A stretch of 64,000 bases of DNA from Arthrobacter sp. ISL-5 (lineage in GTDB: Bacteria > Actinomycetota > Actinomycetes > Actinomycetales > Micrococcaceae), in the NCBI RefSeq assembly GCF_018613835.1, contig NZ_JAGGPM010000007.1:1-64000 (forward strand), in the 5' to 3' direction. A program made the translations under genes and the position numbers. Below the pieces are notes generated by a model. It saw only the letters and a list, made by a program, of their open reading frames with translations. It made no database searches and had not been told where the DNA came from. Below are positions 35,052 through 46,975 of this stretch, one piece after another; within the stretch, counting starts at the first letter, position 1; each line of letters opens with the position of its first letter.

Positions 35052-35531
35052 ATGAAGGCTTCACCGACACTGACCAACAACATGCAGGCCGTGCTGGCCG
35101 ATCTGATCGAGCTGCACATCCAGGGCAAGCAGGCGCACTGGAACATCGTGGGAACCAACTTCAGGGACCTCCACCTCCAGTTGGACGAGATCGTCGACGC
35201 CGCAAGGGCCTTCGCGGATGACACGGCGGAGCGCATGCGGGCGTTGCACGCCCTGCCCGACGGCCGGAGCGAGACTGTGGCGAAGTCCACGAGCCTTGCC
35301 GAGTTCCCGCAGGGGCTCATCAATACGAAGGACGCGATCGACCGCATCGTGGCCGCGCTGGAAGCCGCCGTCGGAACGATGCGCAAGGTTCATGACGAGG
35401 TGGACGAGGAGGACCCCACCACGGCGGACCTGCTTCATGCCTTCATCGAGAAGCTCGAGCAGTACGCCTGGATGGTCGGCGCCGAGAACATGAAGGCCTC
35501 GGCGAGCGTCACGCAGCCTGACAGCAAGTAG
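35052..35531 (+). CDS. dps: Dps-family DNA-protection ferritin
   Basis: The 159-residue protein has the Dps/ferritin-like four-helix pattern. The inter-subunit ferroxidase ligands are visible in ELHIQGKQAHWNIVG (His) and LQLDEIVDAARAFADDTAERM (Asp/Glu). It oxidises and stores iron and shields DNA in stress, forming a 12-subunit shell. ATG 35052 follows GAGGAGG. It stands alone, with a strong terminator downstream. Confidence 0.92.
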   Translation: MKASPTLTNNMQAVLADLIELHIQGKQAHWNIVGTNFRDLHLQLDEIVDAARAFADDTAERMRALHALPDGRSETVAKSTSLAEFPQGLINTKDAIDRIVAALEAAVGTMRKVHDEVDEEDPTTADLLHAFIEKLEQYAWMVGAENMKASASVTQPDSK

Positions 35532-35577
35532 CCAGGCAGCCAACTACGGCGGGCGGCAGGCAGCGCTGCCGGCCGAG

Positions 35578-35616
35578 ATGCGGACGGCCCCGGAGTATCT
35601 CCGGGGCCGTCCGCAT
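35578..35616 (+). terminator. Strong hairpin terminator after dps
   Basis: A perfect 17-bp inverted repeat (35578-35594 with 35600-35616, arm ATGCGGACGGCCCCGGA) with a 5-base loop. No long T-run follows, but stem strength and place support termination. Confidence 0.75.
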
Positions 35617-35665
35617 GTCCGCTTGATTCCTTGACATCTCTCTCGTTCGGAGAATACTTAAGTAC

Positions 35666-36034
35666 GTGCTTAACAATTCATCAACGGCAGACGCGGACCT
35701 CGACTCCGTGTTCCAGGCGCTCGCCGACCCCACGCGGAGGGCGATCCTGGTCCGCTTGTGCGAGGGGCCGGCGTCGGTCTCGGAGCTGGCCAGACCCTTT
35801 GCCATGAGCCTGCCCGGAATTGTGCAGCACCTTCAGGTCCTGGAGGGCAGCGGCCTGGTGCGCACAGAAAAGATCGGCAGGGTACGCAGCTGCAGCATCG
35901 AACCGGCCACTGTCCGCTTCGCGGAAGGTTGGCTCGGTGCCCGCCGGACCGCAGCAGAGCGCCGGCTCGACCGGCTGGAGTCGTTCCTTGATTCAGACGA
36001 TCCACCCACAAACAGCACGAGGAGTACGTCATGA
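35666..36034 (+). CDS. ArsR-family transcriptional regulator
   Basis: The 122-residue winged-helix protein has the ArsR layout: VFQALADPTRRAILVRL, then SVSELARPFAMSLPGIVQHL (recognition helix) and SGLVRTEKIGRVRSCSI (wing). No metal-binding cysteine cluster is present, so it is probably not a metal sensor; such proteins paired with SRPBCC genes are common. It starts at GTG 35666, and a TTGACA (35631-35636) upstream may be its -35 box. It overlaps the next gene as ATGA. Confidence 0.9.
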   Translation: MLNNSSTADADLDSVFQALADPTRRAILVRLCEGPASVSELARPFAMSLPGIVQHLQVLEGSGLVRTEKIGRVRSCSIEPATVRFAEGWLGARRTAAERRLDRLESFLDSDDPPTNSTRSTS

Positions 36035-36489
36035 TCACCCCTATCACCCATGCCAGCTTTACCTTGACCCGCAAACTCAATGCCCCGCCGTCGCGCGTTT
36101 TTGAAGCGTTCTCGGACCCTGCCAGCAAGAAGAAGTGGTTTGCCGGGCCGCCGGAATGGAGCCAGGGCGAATCAAGCCTGGACTTCAGGGAAGGCGGCAG
36201 CGAAACGGACGTCGGAGGTCCAGAGGGCGGCTTCGTTTCCACGATGCACGCCAGCTACTACGACATCGCTGAGAACGAACGGATTGTTTACACCTACGAG
36301 ATGCTGCTGGACGGCAAGCGGACGTCTGTTTCGCTCAGCACGGTGGAGCTCCAGGCCGACGGCGACGGAACCCTGCTGACACTGACGGAACAGGGCGCCT
36401 ACTTCACCGAGGAAGATCAGGTGGCCGGACGCAAGGAGGGGACCGAGGGGCTGCTCGACGCCCTGCAGGCCTTCGTTGAAGGCAGCTGA
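36031..36489 (+). CDS. SRPBCC (AHSA1-like) protein
   Basis: The 152-residue protein is an AHSA1/START-like fold: FTLTRKLNAPPSRVFEAFSDPASKKKWFAGPPEW at the N-terminus, a glycine-rich DFREGGSETD turn, and the C-terminal helix TEGLLDALQAFVEG. Pairs of ArsR regulator plus this protein are a frequent actinobacterial operon, and the two are translationally coupled here. The ligand is unknown. Confidence 0.88.
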   Translation: MITPITHASFTLTRKLNAPPSRVFEAFSDPASKKKWFAGPPEWSQGESSLDFREGGSETDVGGPEGGFVSTMHASYYDIAENERIVYTYEMLLDGKRTSVSLSTVELQADGDGTLLTLTEQGAYFTEEDQVAGRKEGTEGLLDALQAFVEGS

Positions 36490-36589
36490 GAACCCAGTTG
36501 GCTGCAGCGGTCCGCCACCGCAGCCGCGGTGACGGGCCGCCGTCGGCCGGTCTCCCGCCGTCGGCACCCCTACTTGGCCTTCGGCACGC

Positions 36590-38164
36590 CTACTTGGCCT
36601 TCGGCACTTTGCGCAGCACGACGGCGGCAAGGGCTGCCGCTCCGGCCATGAGCACCAGCGCGATGGCCGCCGTGATGTGGACGCCGGAGTCGAACGCCGC
36701 GCGGGCCGCTGCCGCCAGGGACTCGGACAGCGGCGCGGGCAGCGTTCCCGCCAGCTCCATTGCGCCAGCGAGCGTTTCCCGGGCCCGATCCGCGGAATCG
36801 GCCGGGGATGCGTGCGTAACGGCGTCGGGCAGCAACAGGTGCCGCTGGTACGACGCCGTCAGGATCGATCCCAGGACAGCGGTTCCCAGGAGGGATCCCA
36901 TTTCATAGCCGGTCTCGGAAATCGCAGCGGCCGCCCCGGACTTCTCCGGCGGGACGGCGCCCAGGATCATGTCGTTGGAGATGGTTTCGGCGGCTCCCAC
37001 CCCTAGGGCAAGGACGAGCAGGGCTCCCAGCAGCAGGGCCGGTCCGGCCGAATGATTGCCGAAGGCCACGATGCTGTAGCCGGCCGCGCTTAACGACAGT
37101 CCGCCGGCCACCACGAAGCCGGGCCGGACCTTCCGCACGAGCGGCACCACAAGAAGGCCCGCCAGCACCGTGGCGGTCAGGGCGGGGAGCATCGCGGTCC
37201 CCGACGCCGACGGTGACATCCCTTCGAGCAGCTGCAGGTGCTGTGCGAGGAACAGGATGAAGCCGTTGAAGGAGAACAGTGCGAGCACGTTTGCCGTGAT
37301 TGCCGTGCTGAACACGCGGTTCTTGAACAGGGACATGTCCAGAAGTGGCGATGCCAGCCGGTGCTGGCGCCGGACGAAGAGGAGCCCCATGGCAGCGCCG
37401 AACGCGATGACGGCCAGCGGCCGCATCCCCGGGCCCTCCGTGGCCAGTTCCTTGATGCCGTAGACCGCCGGCACCATGGTCAGCAGCGACAGGACAATGC
37501 TCGGCAGGTCCACCCGGCCGGGGCTGGGGTCCCTGGACTCCGGAATGAAGGAGGGGCCGAGGACAAGCAGCGGCAGCATGATGGGCACCGCCACGAGCAG
37601 CACCGCGCCCCACCAGAACTGTTCCACGAGCCAGCCGCCGAAAATCGGGCCGAGCGCAGCGCCGCCGGAGAAGCCGGCCGCCCACACCGCAACGGCCAGC
37701 CGCCGCCTGCCCGGATCCGGAAAAATGTTGCGGATCAGGGACAGCGTGGATGGCATGAGCATCGCGCCGAACAGGCCGAGTGCAGAGCGCCCAGCGATCA
37801 GCCATTCGGCGCTCGGAGCAAACGCGGTGGCGGCCGACACCGCGGCAAAGCCAGTGGTGCCGATGAGGAGCAGCCGGCGGCGACCGATCCTGTCGCCCAG
37901 GCTGCCCATGGCCACCAGGAGGCCTGCCAGCACCAGGGCGTAGGCATCCACGATCCACAGCAGCTGCACTCCCGACGGGTCCAGGCTGCGGGCGATGGCC
38001 GGCAAGGCAAAGGTCAGCGCCGTGTTGTCCACGGCCACCAGGAGGACCGGGAACATGAGCAGTCCAAGGGCCATCCAGTCGCGCACGCCGCCGTTGGCGG
38101 GTGTGGGCTGCCTGGTATCCCCGGAGGTGTACTGGGACTGCTGGAGGGCTGGAGCAGTGGTCAT
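36590..38164 (-). CDS. MFS drug exporter, DHA2 (14-segment) type
   Basis: The 524-residue membrane protein has about 14 segments and DHA2 motifs: FPVLLVAVDNTALTFALPAI in segment 1, motif A as GSLGDRIGRRRLLLIG, and motif C-like GAALGPIFGGWLVE. It should expel hydrophobic or cationic toxicants using the proton gradient. It is divergent from the TetR gene with a palindromic operator between. At its 3' end a 20-base segment covering the stop region is tandemly duplicated (36569-36588 and 36589-36608). Confidence 0.92.
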   Translation of the reverse strand: MTTAPALQQSQYTSGDTRQPTPANGGVRDWMALGLLMFPVLLVAVDNTALTFALPAIARSLDPSGVQLLWIVDAYALVLAGLLVAMGSLGDRIGRRRLLLIGTTGFAAVSAATAFAPSAEWLIAGRSALGLFGAMLMPSTLSLIRNIFPDPGRRRLAVAVWAAGFSGGAALGPIFGGWLVEQFWWGAVLLVAVPIMLPLLVLGPSFIPESRDPSPGRVDLPSIVLSLLTMVPAVYGIKELATEGPGMRPLAVIAFGAAMGLLFVRRQHRLASPLLDMSLFKNRVFSTAITANVLALFSFNGFILFLAQHLQLLEGMSPSASGTAMLPALTATVLAGLLVVPLVRKVRPGFVVAGGLSLSAAGYSIVAFGNHSAGPALLLGALLVLALGVGAAETISNDMILGAVPPEKSGAAAAISETGYEMGSLLGTAVLGSILTASYQRHLLLPDAVTHASPADSADRARETLAGAMELAGTLPAPLSESLAAAARAAFDSGVHITAAIALVLMAGAAALAAVVLRKVPKAK

Positions 38165-38169
38165 GAACG

Positions 38170-38197
38170 TAACTATACCGTCCAGACGGTACAGTTA
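38170..38197. promoter_or_regulatory. TetR operator between exporter and regulator
   Basis: TAACTATACCGTC (38170-38182) and GACGGTACAGTTA (38185-38197) form a 13-bp inverted repeat with one mismatch and a 2-base spacer. It lies six bases before the exporter's start and 36 before the regulator's, so one dimer or dimer pair could shut both. Confidence 0.8.
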
Positions 38198-38232
38198 TAA
38201 AATCGAGGGCCCGAGCAGGCATGATGGGAGCC

Positions 38233-38772
38233 ATGGCCAGAAAACCAGTTGCCCGCGGCGCCGTCCTTGATGCGTTTGAATCCCTCCTGATTGAGGTAGG
38301 GGAGCGTGCCGCCACCCTGGACGCCGTGGCCGGGCGCGCCGGCGTCTCCAAGGGCGGGCTGCTGTACCACTTCCCGAACAAGGAAGCCCTGATCGGCGTC
38401 CTGCTGGACCGGCTGGACGAATACGCGGAGGCGGACGCCCAGGCCATGGCCAAGGCGCAGGAAGGTGCCGCGGCCTACTTCATCAAGTCGTCGGTGTGGG
38501 CGGACACTCCGCTGGACCGCGTCATCGTGGCAGCCACCCGCCTCGCCGAAGTGGCCCATGAGGAGACCCGGCGCCGTTTCGCCCACATCCAGCAGCGGTG
38601 GCTCGACGAGATCGCCAAAGACGTGGGTCCGGGCCTTGCGAAGGCCGTGCTCTACATGGGGGACGGCCTGTACTTCAATGCCATGCTGTCGATCGGGCCG
38701 GCGGCAACTCCCGCGGAGACGGCCGCCGACGTCGAGAGCCTGCTGGCCGCGCTGGAACGGCTCCGCGGCTAG
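38233..38772 (+). CDS. TetR-family repressor
   Basis: The 179-residue protein has the TetR helix-turn-helix (ATLDAVAGRAGVSKGGLLYHFPNKEALI, with the recognition helix near residues 35-45) and a helical ligand domain of the TetR_C type ending in LLAALERL. It probably represses the divergent MFS exporter and is released by one of its substrates. ATG 38221 is a possible earlier start; 38233 (MARKPVARGAV) is preferred because it matches the usual short N-terminus. Confidence 0.88.
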   Translation: MARKPVARGAVLDAFESLLIEVGERAATLDAVAGRAGVSKGGLLYHFPNKEALIGVLLDRLDEYAEADAQAMAKAQEGAAAYFIKSSVWADTPLDRVIVAATRLAEVAHEETRRRFAHIQQRWLDEIAKDVGPGLAKAVLYMGDGLYFNAMLSIGPAATPAETAADVESLLAALERLRG

Positions 38773-38881
38773 CGCCCACCACGCCGGTCGGCACCCTGCG
38801 AGACAGTTTGCGGCGGCCTTCCGGACGTAGGAGAATAGCCCCTGTGACTGTTGTCATCGCTAATTGAATATGCCTTTGATC

Positions 38882-39125
38882 TGCGGCGGGAGAGTTCTGC
38901 AAGTAGGTACAAGCAGGCGCCGTAGGAGCAAAACCTCCCCAGGAATCTCTCAGGCCCATGTACCGCCGCGGCAAGGCAACTCTGGAAAGCAGCAGGCTGC
39001 CCATCTGGAATGTTCCGTAACTACCCGGAGTGTCCAGGGCATGCTGTGCTCACCGACGGTGCAAGCGGGGCTGTGCGAAATCGCGGCTGCGCGGAAACTC
39101 TCAGGTCCCCAATACAGTGCGGGGA
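38882..39125 (+). promoter_or_regulatory. Tandem glycine riboswitch upstream of gcvP
   Basis: Two glycine aptamers can be read. The first has CGGCGGGAGAGTTC, GCCGTAGGAGCAA and ATCTCTCAGGCCC (about 38882-38995). The second has ACTCTGGAAAGCAG, CCGACGGTGCAAGC and AACTCTCAGGTCCCC (about 38990-39125). A short linker separates them as in known tandem glycine riboswitches. It sits directly before the glycine-cleavage operon and should switch it on when glycine is abundant. Edges are estimates. Confidence 0.9.
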
Positions 39126-39178
39126 GGAACCCGAATCGATGTGGCGTACCCTGCGCCGCCTGAGTTATGGAGTTCCTT

Positions 39179-42025
<2,847 letters not shown>

Positions 42026-42036
42026 GGATCCGCCCC

Positions 42037-43185
42037 ATGTCTGAGAACCACACGGCCCTCTACGAAGAGCACAAGAAGCTGGGTGCGTCCTTCACCGACT
42101 TCGGCGGCTGGCAAATGCCGCTCAAGTACAGCTCCGAACTGGCCGAACACCACGCGGTCCGGAAGGCTGCAGGCATCTTCGACCTCTCCCACATGGGCGA
42201 AGTCTGGGTGACCGGCCCCGACGCGGCAGCTTTCCTGGACTACGCCCTGGTGGGCAAGCTTTCGGCGATGGCCGTCGGCAAGGCCAAGTACTCGCTGATC
42301 TGCAACGAGGACGGCGGCATCATCGACGACCTCATCGTGTACCGCCGGCCGGCAGACGCGGAGGGTCACAACCGGTTCCTGGTGGTGCCGAACGCCGGTA
42401 ACGCCAAAGTGGTGGCCGCGGCTCTTGCCCTGCGTTCGGCCGGCTTCGAAGTTGTCGTCGACGACGTATCCGCCGGCACATCGCTGATCGCCGTCCAGGG
42501 ACCGAAGGCCGAGGAGATCCTCCTCCGGCTCGTTCCCGCGGCCCGGCACGAGCTCGTTACCGGCCTGAAGTACTACGCCGCCGTCGAGGTCCCGTTCCTC
42601 GTGGCGGGCGCCGGCCAGGAACTGCTGCTCGCCCGGACCGGCTACACCGGCGAGGACGGCTTCGAGATCTTCGTGAACAACGACGACGCCGCCGCCCTCT
42701 GGCAGGCAATCGTCGCCATCGCGGACGACGGGGAGCTGACGCCCGCTGGCCTGGCCTCCCGCGATTCGCTCCGCCTCGAAGCCGGCATGCCGCTCTACGG
42801 CAACGAACTGTCGCTCGAAGGCGACCCGTTCGCCGCCGGTCTGGGTCCCGTCGTCGCGCTGTCCAAGGAAGGCGACTTCGTGGGCAAGGCCGCCCTGGCC
42901 GCCAAGAAGGAAGCAGGCGCCGGCTCCACGTCGGGCCGCAAGCTCGTGGGCCTCAAGGGACTCGGCCGCCGCGCCGGCCGCGGGCACTACCCGGTCCTCA
43001 AGGACGGCAACGTCGTAGGCGAAGTCACCTCCGGCCAGCCCAGCCCCACCTTGGGTTACCCGGTTGCCATGGCTTATGTCGACGTCGAATACACCGAACC
43101 CGGCACCGCGCTGGACATCGACCTGCGCGGCAAGACGGAGCCGTTCGAAGTCGTCGCACTGCCTTTCTACAAGCGCGTCAAGTAG
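42037..43185 (+). CDS. gcvT: Aminomethyltransferase, T protein of glycine cleavage
   Basis: The 382-residue tetrahydrofolate-dependent enzyme takes the methylene group from aminomethyl-GcvH and releases ammonia. Family motifs are FGGWQMPLKYSSELAEH, FDLSHMGEVWVTGPDA, ARTGYTGEDGFEIFV and SRDSLRLEAGMPLYGNEL. It starts 11 bases after gcvP. A dispersed repeat and a GC-rich hairpin lie in the 205-base gap before gcvH. Confidence 0.95.
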   Translation: MSENHTALYEEHKKLGASFTDFGGWQMPLKYSSELAEHHAVRKAAGIFDLSHMGEVWVTGPDAAAFLDYALVGKLSAMAVGKAKYSLICNEDGGIIDDLIVYRRPADAEGHNRFLVVPNAGNAKVVAAALALRSAGFEVVVDDVSAGTSLIAVQGPKAEEILLRLVPAARHELVTGLKYYAAVEVPFLVAGAGQELLLARTGYTGEDGFEIFVNNDDAAALWQAIVAIADDGELTPAGLASRDSLRLEAGMPLYGNELSLEGDPFAAGLGPVVALSKEGDFVGKAALAAKKEAGAGSTSGRKLVGLKGLGRRAGRGHYPVLKDGNVVGEVTSGQPSPTLGYPVAMAYVDVEYTEPGTALDIDLRGKTEPFEVVALPFYKRVK

Positions 43186-43253
43186 TCCAGCCAGTACCTC
43201 AGCGGGCCGGGTGCTTCAGCGGTACCCGGCTCCGGGGCCGGCTGGCCCCGGTT

Positions 43254-43295
43254 TTCCCTGACCGAGCTTGCGAGGTTAGGGGGACGGTGGGGTGT
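43254..43295. repeat. Dispersed intergenic repeat, copy 2
   Basis: The stretch starts TTCCCTGACCGAGCTTGCGA and ends GACGGTGGGG. It is related to 23982-24024 and lies between gcvT and gcvH within one operon. Confidence 0.6.
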
Positions 43296-43390
43296 ACGAG
43301 CGAGCACGCGGAGGATGGCGAACCCCCGCCGCGTAAGCCAGCCACAACAGATTTAGCACCAACGACCGCATCGAGACTTAGGAAAAACAC

Positions 43391-43774
43391 ATGGCAAAAG
43401 TTGCCTCTGAACTGCAGTACTCCGACGAGCACGAGTGGGTTGCCCGGGAAGCCGGGAACATTGTGTCCATCGGCATCTCGGCCGTTGCCACGGACGCCCT
43501 CGGCGACATCGTGTATGTTGACCTGCCCGAGGTCGGCTCGGCCGTGACCGCGGGGGAGACGTGCGGCGAGGTGGAGTCCACCAAGTCCGTTTCGGACCTG
43601 TACTCCCCGGTGACCGGCGAGGTCACGGAAATCAACCCCGACGTCGTCGAGGATCCGGCGCTGATCAACAGCGATCCTTACGGCGCCGGCTGGCTGTTCA
43701 AGGTGGCTGCTGAGTCCGATGGCCCGCTGCTCTCCGCGCAGGACTACGCCTCCAAGAACGGCGGCGAGCTGTAA
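43391..43774 (+). CDS. gcvH: Glycine cleavage H protein
   Basis: The 127-residue lipoyl carrier shuttles the aminomethyl group between P, T and L proteins. The lipoylation site is Lys65 in [14 protein letters not shown], the HEWV motif is at 14-17, and the length is typical. No gcvL is nearby, so the general dihydrolipoamide dehydrogenase probably serves. Confidence 0.96.
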   Translation: MAKVASELQYSDEHEWVAREAGNIVSIGISAVATDALGDIVYVDLPEVGSAVTAGETCGEVESTKSVSDLYSPVTGEVTEINPDVVEDPALINSDPYGAGWLFKVAAESDGPLLSAQDYASKNGGEL

Positions 43775-43821
43775 GTTCTGCCGGCCCCGCCGCGGCAAAA
43801 ACCGCGTAGCGTGGATTAAAA

Positions 43822-43870
43822 CAGTACGACGGCGGACGGCCGCCACAAGCTGCCGCACGCCGTCGTACTG
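43822..43870 (+). terminator. Hairpin between gcvH and sdaA
   Basis: A perfect 13-bp stem (CAGTACGACGGCG 43822-43834 with 43858-43870) encloses a 23-base loop that holds its own short GGC/GCC pairing. No T-run follows, so partial termination or mRNA processing between gcvH and sdaA is more likely than a full stop. Confidence 0.6.
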
Positions 43871-43957
43871 ACCGATTGCCAGCCGCGACCCGCGGCCAAG
43901 CAGTCCTCCGGCAGGACCATCTGCCGGGCCACAGTTAGACCTAGTTAGGAACCGACA

Positions 43958-45385
43958 ATGGCTGTTGGAGTCTTTGACCTCTTCTCCATCGGAATAGGCC
44001 CATCCAGTTCACACACGGTAGGTCCGATGCGGGCTGCCGCGGTGTTCGCCGAGGAACTCAAGGCATCCGGCGATCTGGACCGGGTGGCGTCGCTGCGGGT
44101 GGACCTGTACGGCTCGCTGGCGGCGACCGGGCACGGCCACGGCACCATGACGGCCATCATGCTCGGCCTGGAGGGCTTCCACCCCGAGTTGATCCTGCCT
44201 GACGAGGTGGAGGAGCGGCTTGCGGCCATCGCCGAGACCGGAACGCTGCAGCTCGCCGGTGCTGGCGATGGGAACGGTGTTCCCTTGCCCTACGGCGTGA
44301 AGGACATGGTCCTGCGCCCGCTGACCGTCCTGCCGCGGCACACCAACGGCATGACCTTCACCGTCTCCGACGCCGACGGCGACGTGCTGCACAGCGCCAC
44401 CTTCTTCTCGGTGGGCGGCGGCTTCATCGTCCGCGAGGGCGAGGAGGACGCGGCGCTGAAGGAACTTGACGAGTCCAAGAAGGAACTGCCCCTGCCGTTC
44501 CGCACTGCAGCCGAACTCCTGGGACGCTGCCAGTCCAAGGGCCTGTCCATCGGCGAAGTCATGCTCGTCAACGAACGTGCCTCCCGGTCCGAGGAGGAGA
44601 TCCGCGAGGGCCTGCTGCACATCTACTCGGTGATGGAGGGCTGCGTGGAAACCAGCCTCAAGCGTGAAGGCCTGCTGCCCGGCGGGCTGAAGGTCCGCCG
44701 TCGTGCGCCGGACTGGCACGAACGGCTGCTGAAGGAGAGCCGGGACCATGGTCCCGACTACCGGGACCCGAAGTACTGGCAGGAATGGGTGAACCTGATC
44801 GCCCTGGCCGTGAACGAGGAGAACGCCTCCGGCGGCAGGGTGGTCACGGCCCCCACGAACGGCGCCGCGGGCATCATCCCGGCCGTGCTCTACTACGCGC
44901 TGCACTTCGCTCCCGGCATGGACAAGGCGACCCAGCAGGACCGCGAGGACGTCGTGGTGAAGTTCCTGCTCACCGCCGGCGCCATCGGGGTCCTCTACAA
45001 GGAACAGGCCTCCATCTCCGGCGCCGAGGTCGGGTGCCAGGGCGAGGTGGGCTCGGCGTCGTCGATGGCGGCCGCCGGCCTGGCCGAGGTGATGGGCGGC
45101 ACGCCGGCGCAGGTGGAGAACGCCGCGGAAATCGCGATGGAGCACAACCTGGGCCTGACCTGCGATCCGATCGGCGGGCTGGTCCAGGTGCCCTGCATCG
45201 AACGCAACGCCATCGCCGCCGCGAAGGCCATCAACGCCGCCAAGATGGCCCTCTGGGGCGACGGCTCGCACCGGGTCTCCCTTGACGAGGTCATCGTGAC
45301 CATGCGCGAGACGGGCAAGGACATGAGCTCCAAATACAAGGAAACCGCCATGGGCGGCCTCGCCGTCAACGTCGTGGAGTGCTGA
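43958..45385 (+). CDS. sdaA: L-serine ammonia-lyase (iron-sulfur)
   Basis: The 475-residue single-chain serine dehydratase turns L-serine into pyruvate and ammonia. The N-terminal beta domain has [22 protein letters not shown], and the alpha domain has [18 protein letters not shown], the cluster-binding [19 protein letters not shown] and [16 protein letters not shown]. It follows gcvPTH on the same strand, which makes sense because glycine cleavage plus SHMT yields serine. Confidence 0.95.
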   Translation: MAVGVFDLFSIGIGPSSSHTVGPMRAAAVFAEELKASGDLDRVASLRVDLYGSLAATGHGHGTMTAIMLGLEGFHPELILPDEVEERLAAIAETGTLQLAGAGDGNGVPLPYGVKDMVLRPLTVLPRHTNGMTFTVSDADGDVLHSATFFSVGGGFIVREGEEDAALKELDESKKELPLPFRTAAELLGRCQSKGLSIGEVMLVNERASRSEEEIREGLLHIYSVMEGCVETSLKREGLLPGGLKVRRRAPDWHERLLKESRDHGPDYRDPKYWQEWVNLIALAVNEENASGGRVVTAPTNGAAGIIPAVLYYALHFAPGMDKATQQDREDVVVKFLLTAGAIGVLYKEQASISGAEVGCQGEVGSASSMAAAGLAEVMGGTPAQVENAAEIAMEHNLGLTCDPIGGLVQVPCIERNAIAAAKAINAAKMALWGDGSHRVSLDEVIVTMRETGKDMSSKYKETAMGGLAVNVVEC

Positions 45386-45415
45386 TTACGCAGCGGTGAC
45401 CGAGCCGGCCGCAGC

Positions 45416-45931
45416 CTAGTTGTGTGCGGCCGCCCACACGTTCAGGCTCACGGCAAAGACCACCCAGGACAGATAGGGCAGCATCAACAGCCCGGCTGTC
45501 CGGCTGATCGGCCCAAAGCAGAGCACCGTGGCGGCGACTGCCAGGGCAAGGGCCACGATGATGGCGAGCGCCAGCCAGAGGGCAGCCGACCCCAGCGCCG
45601 GATACAGCCCGAAGAACACCGGCGTCCAGGCCAGATTCAGGGCCAGCTGCACGCAGTACACGGCGAGCGCCGTCCTGCGTCCGGGGGCGTCGCTCCGCCA
45701 CACGAGCCAGGCGGCCACGGCCATCCCCGTGTACAGCGCTGTCCACACCGCACCGAACACCCAGTTGGGCGGGGACCAGGGAGCCGTGTCCGCCGTTGCA
45801 TACCAGCCGTTGACGTTGCCCACGGTGACCTGGGAACCCAGGTAAGCGACCACGGCAGAGGCGGCCAGGAACCCAAGGAGGGCTGCCGCCTGGACGGCCG
45901 GTCCGCCGCGGCCGTGGTCGTTGGGTTCCAT
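45416..45931 (-). CDS. TspO/MBR-family membrane protein
   Basis: The 171-residue protein has five membrane segments and the TspO/MBR pattern: WYATADTAPWSPPNWVFGAVWTALY, then YCVQLALNLAWTPVFFGLYP and LMLPYLSWVVFAVSLN. Such proteins bind porphyrins and may act in stress responses. It is convergent with sdaA, 30 bases apart. Confidence 0.9.
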   Translation of the reverse strand: MEPNDHGRGGPAVQAAALLGFLAASAVVAYLGSQVTVGNVNGWYATADTAPWSPPNWVFGAVWTALYTGMAVAAWLVWRSDAPGRRTALAVYCVQLALNLAWTPVFFGLYPALGSAALWLALAIIVALALAVAATVLCFGPISRTAGLLMLPYLSWVVFAVSLNVWAAAHN

Positions 45932-46049
45932 GGTTCAACAGTTGCCACGGGAGGACGGAGAGTCAAGCCGCAGCGCTGGTGGCACGCCCGGAGGCGGACA
46001 GATCGGGCCCGCCCTGTGAACTGTCCGACGCCGGTGCGACCATGGACCC

Positions 46050-46883
46050 ATGGGCAGAGGATACGATCCCGGCTTCCTGCGGGTGGCCGTTGAGCTGCCC
46101 TGTCCGGACCGCCCCACCGTCCTCCTCGACTACACCCACTTCTCCGTCCGGCTGGTGCCTGCGCGCAGGCTGGCCGCCCTGGTGGGCGTCAACATCAACG
46201 GCCGTGAGCTGGTGCCGCTTGACCGGATTGGAGTCTGGCACTTCGACTCCAGGGTGCCCCGGAGCGTGCAGGCCGGGCCCGAGGTCTACCGCCACAACGG
46301 CCTGGACCGCGGCCACCTGGTCCGGCGCCTTGACCCCGTATGGGGTGATGACGCCACGGCACGGACCGCCAACCAGGACACGTTCGCCTATCCCAACGCC
46401 GCCCCGCAGGCATCGGACTTCAACCAGGGCAAGGAACTGTGGCTCGGGCTGGAAGACCATGTGCTGAACCATGCCGGTGAGCACGATGCGCGGATCAGCG
46501 TCTTCACCGGGCCCGTCCTGGCCGACGACGACGTGCCGTACCGGGGAGTCCAGATACCGCGGAAGTTCTGGAAAATAGCGGCCTGGACCATGGAGGGAAC
46601 GCTGGCTGCCGCGGGTTTCCTGCTGGACCAGTCTCCGCAGCTGGGGAAGGAGGAACTGGCGCAGGCCATCCGGGAGCGGCTGCTGGCGGACGAGCCGCCG
46701 CCCCTTGGTCCGTTCCGCGCCTTCCAGGTCCCGGTGCCGCAGATAGCGGGGCTGACCGGAATACCGCTCACCACGCTGGCGGAGGCCGACCGCATTTCCG
46801 CCGGTACAACCCCAGGCGGCACAGGGCCCGGCGGGGAAGGCAAGGCGGTGATCCTCACCGACCTCAGCCAGATACGCCTGTGA
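46050..46883 (+). CDS. DNA/RNA non-specific endonuclease (beta-beta-alpha metal type)
   Basis: The 277-residue protein is related to the NucA/Serratia nuclease family. YRHNGLDRGHLVRR contains the DRGH active-site motif (catalytic His near residue 94), and ANQDTFAYPNAAPQASDFNQG holds the metal-binding Asn region. FTGPVLADDDVPYRGVQIPRKFWK follows as usual. No signal peptide is evident, which is unusual for a nuclease of this group and suggests an intracellular or non-classically released enzyme. Confidence 0.87.
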   Translation: MGRGYDPGFLRVAVELPCPDRPTVLLDYTHFSVRLVPARRLAALVGVNINGRELVPLDRIGVWHFDSRVPRSVQAGPEVYRHNGLDRGHLVRRLDPVWGDDATARTANQDTFAYPNAAPQASDFNQGKELWLGLEDHVLNHAGEHDARISVFTGPVLADDDVPYRGVQIPRKFWKIAAWTMEGTLAAAGFLLDQSPQLGKEELAQAIRERLLADEPPPLGPFRAFQVPVPQIAGLTGIPLTTLAEADRISAGTTPGGTGPGGEGKAVILTDLSQIRL

Positions 46884-46975
46884 GCAGCGTGGCATGCGTC
46901 CAGCCACCGGCAAGGCAGGGCAGATAGACTTGAGGCTGCCTCTCCGGGCACCTGCTGAAGAAACGTACGCGAAGA

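Noticed and set aside
38773..39166. Small frames between the TetR gene and gcvP
   Set aside because: They coincide with the two glycine aptamers and lack ribosome binding sites.
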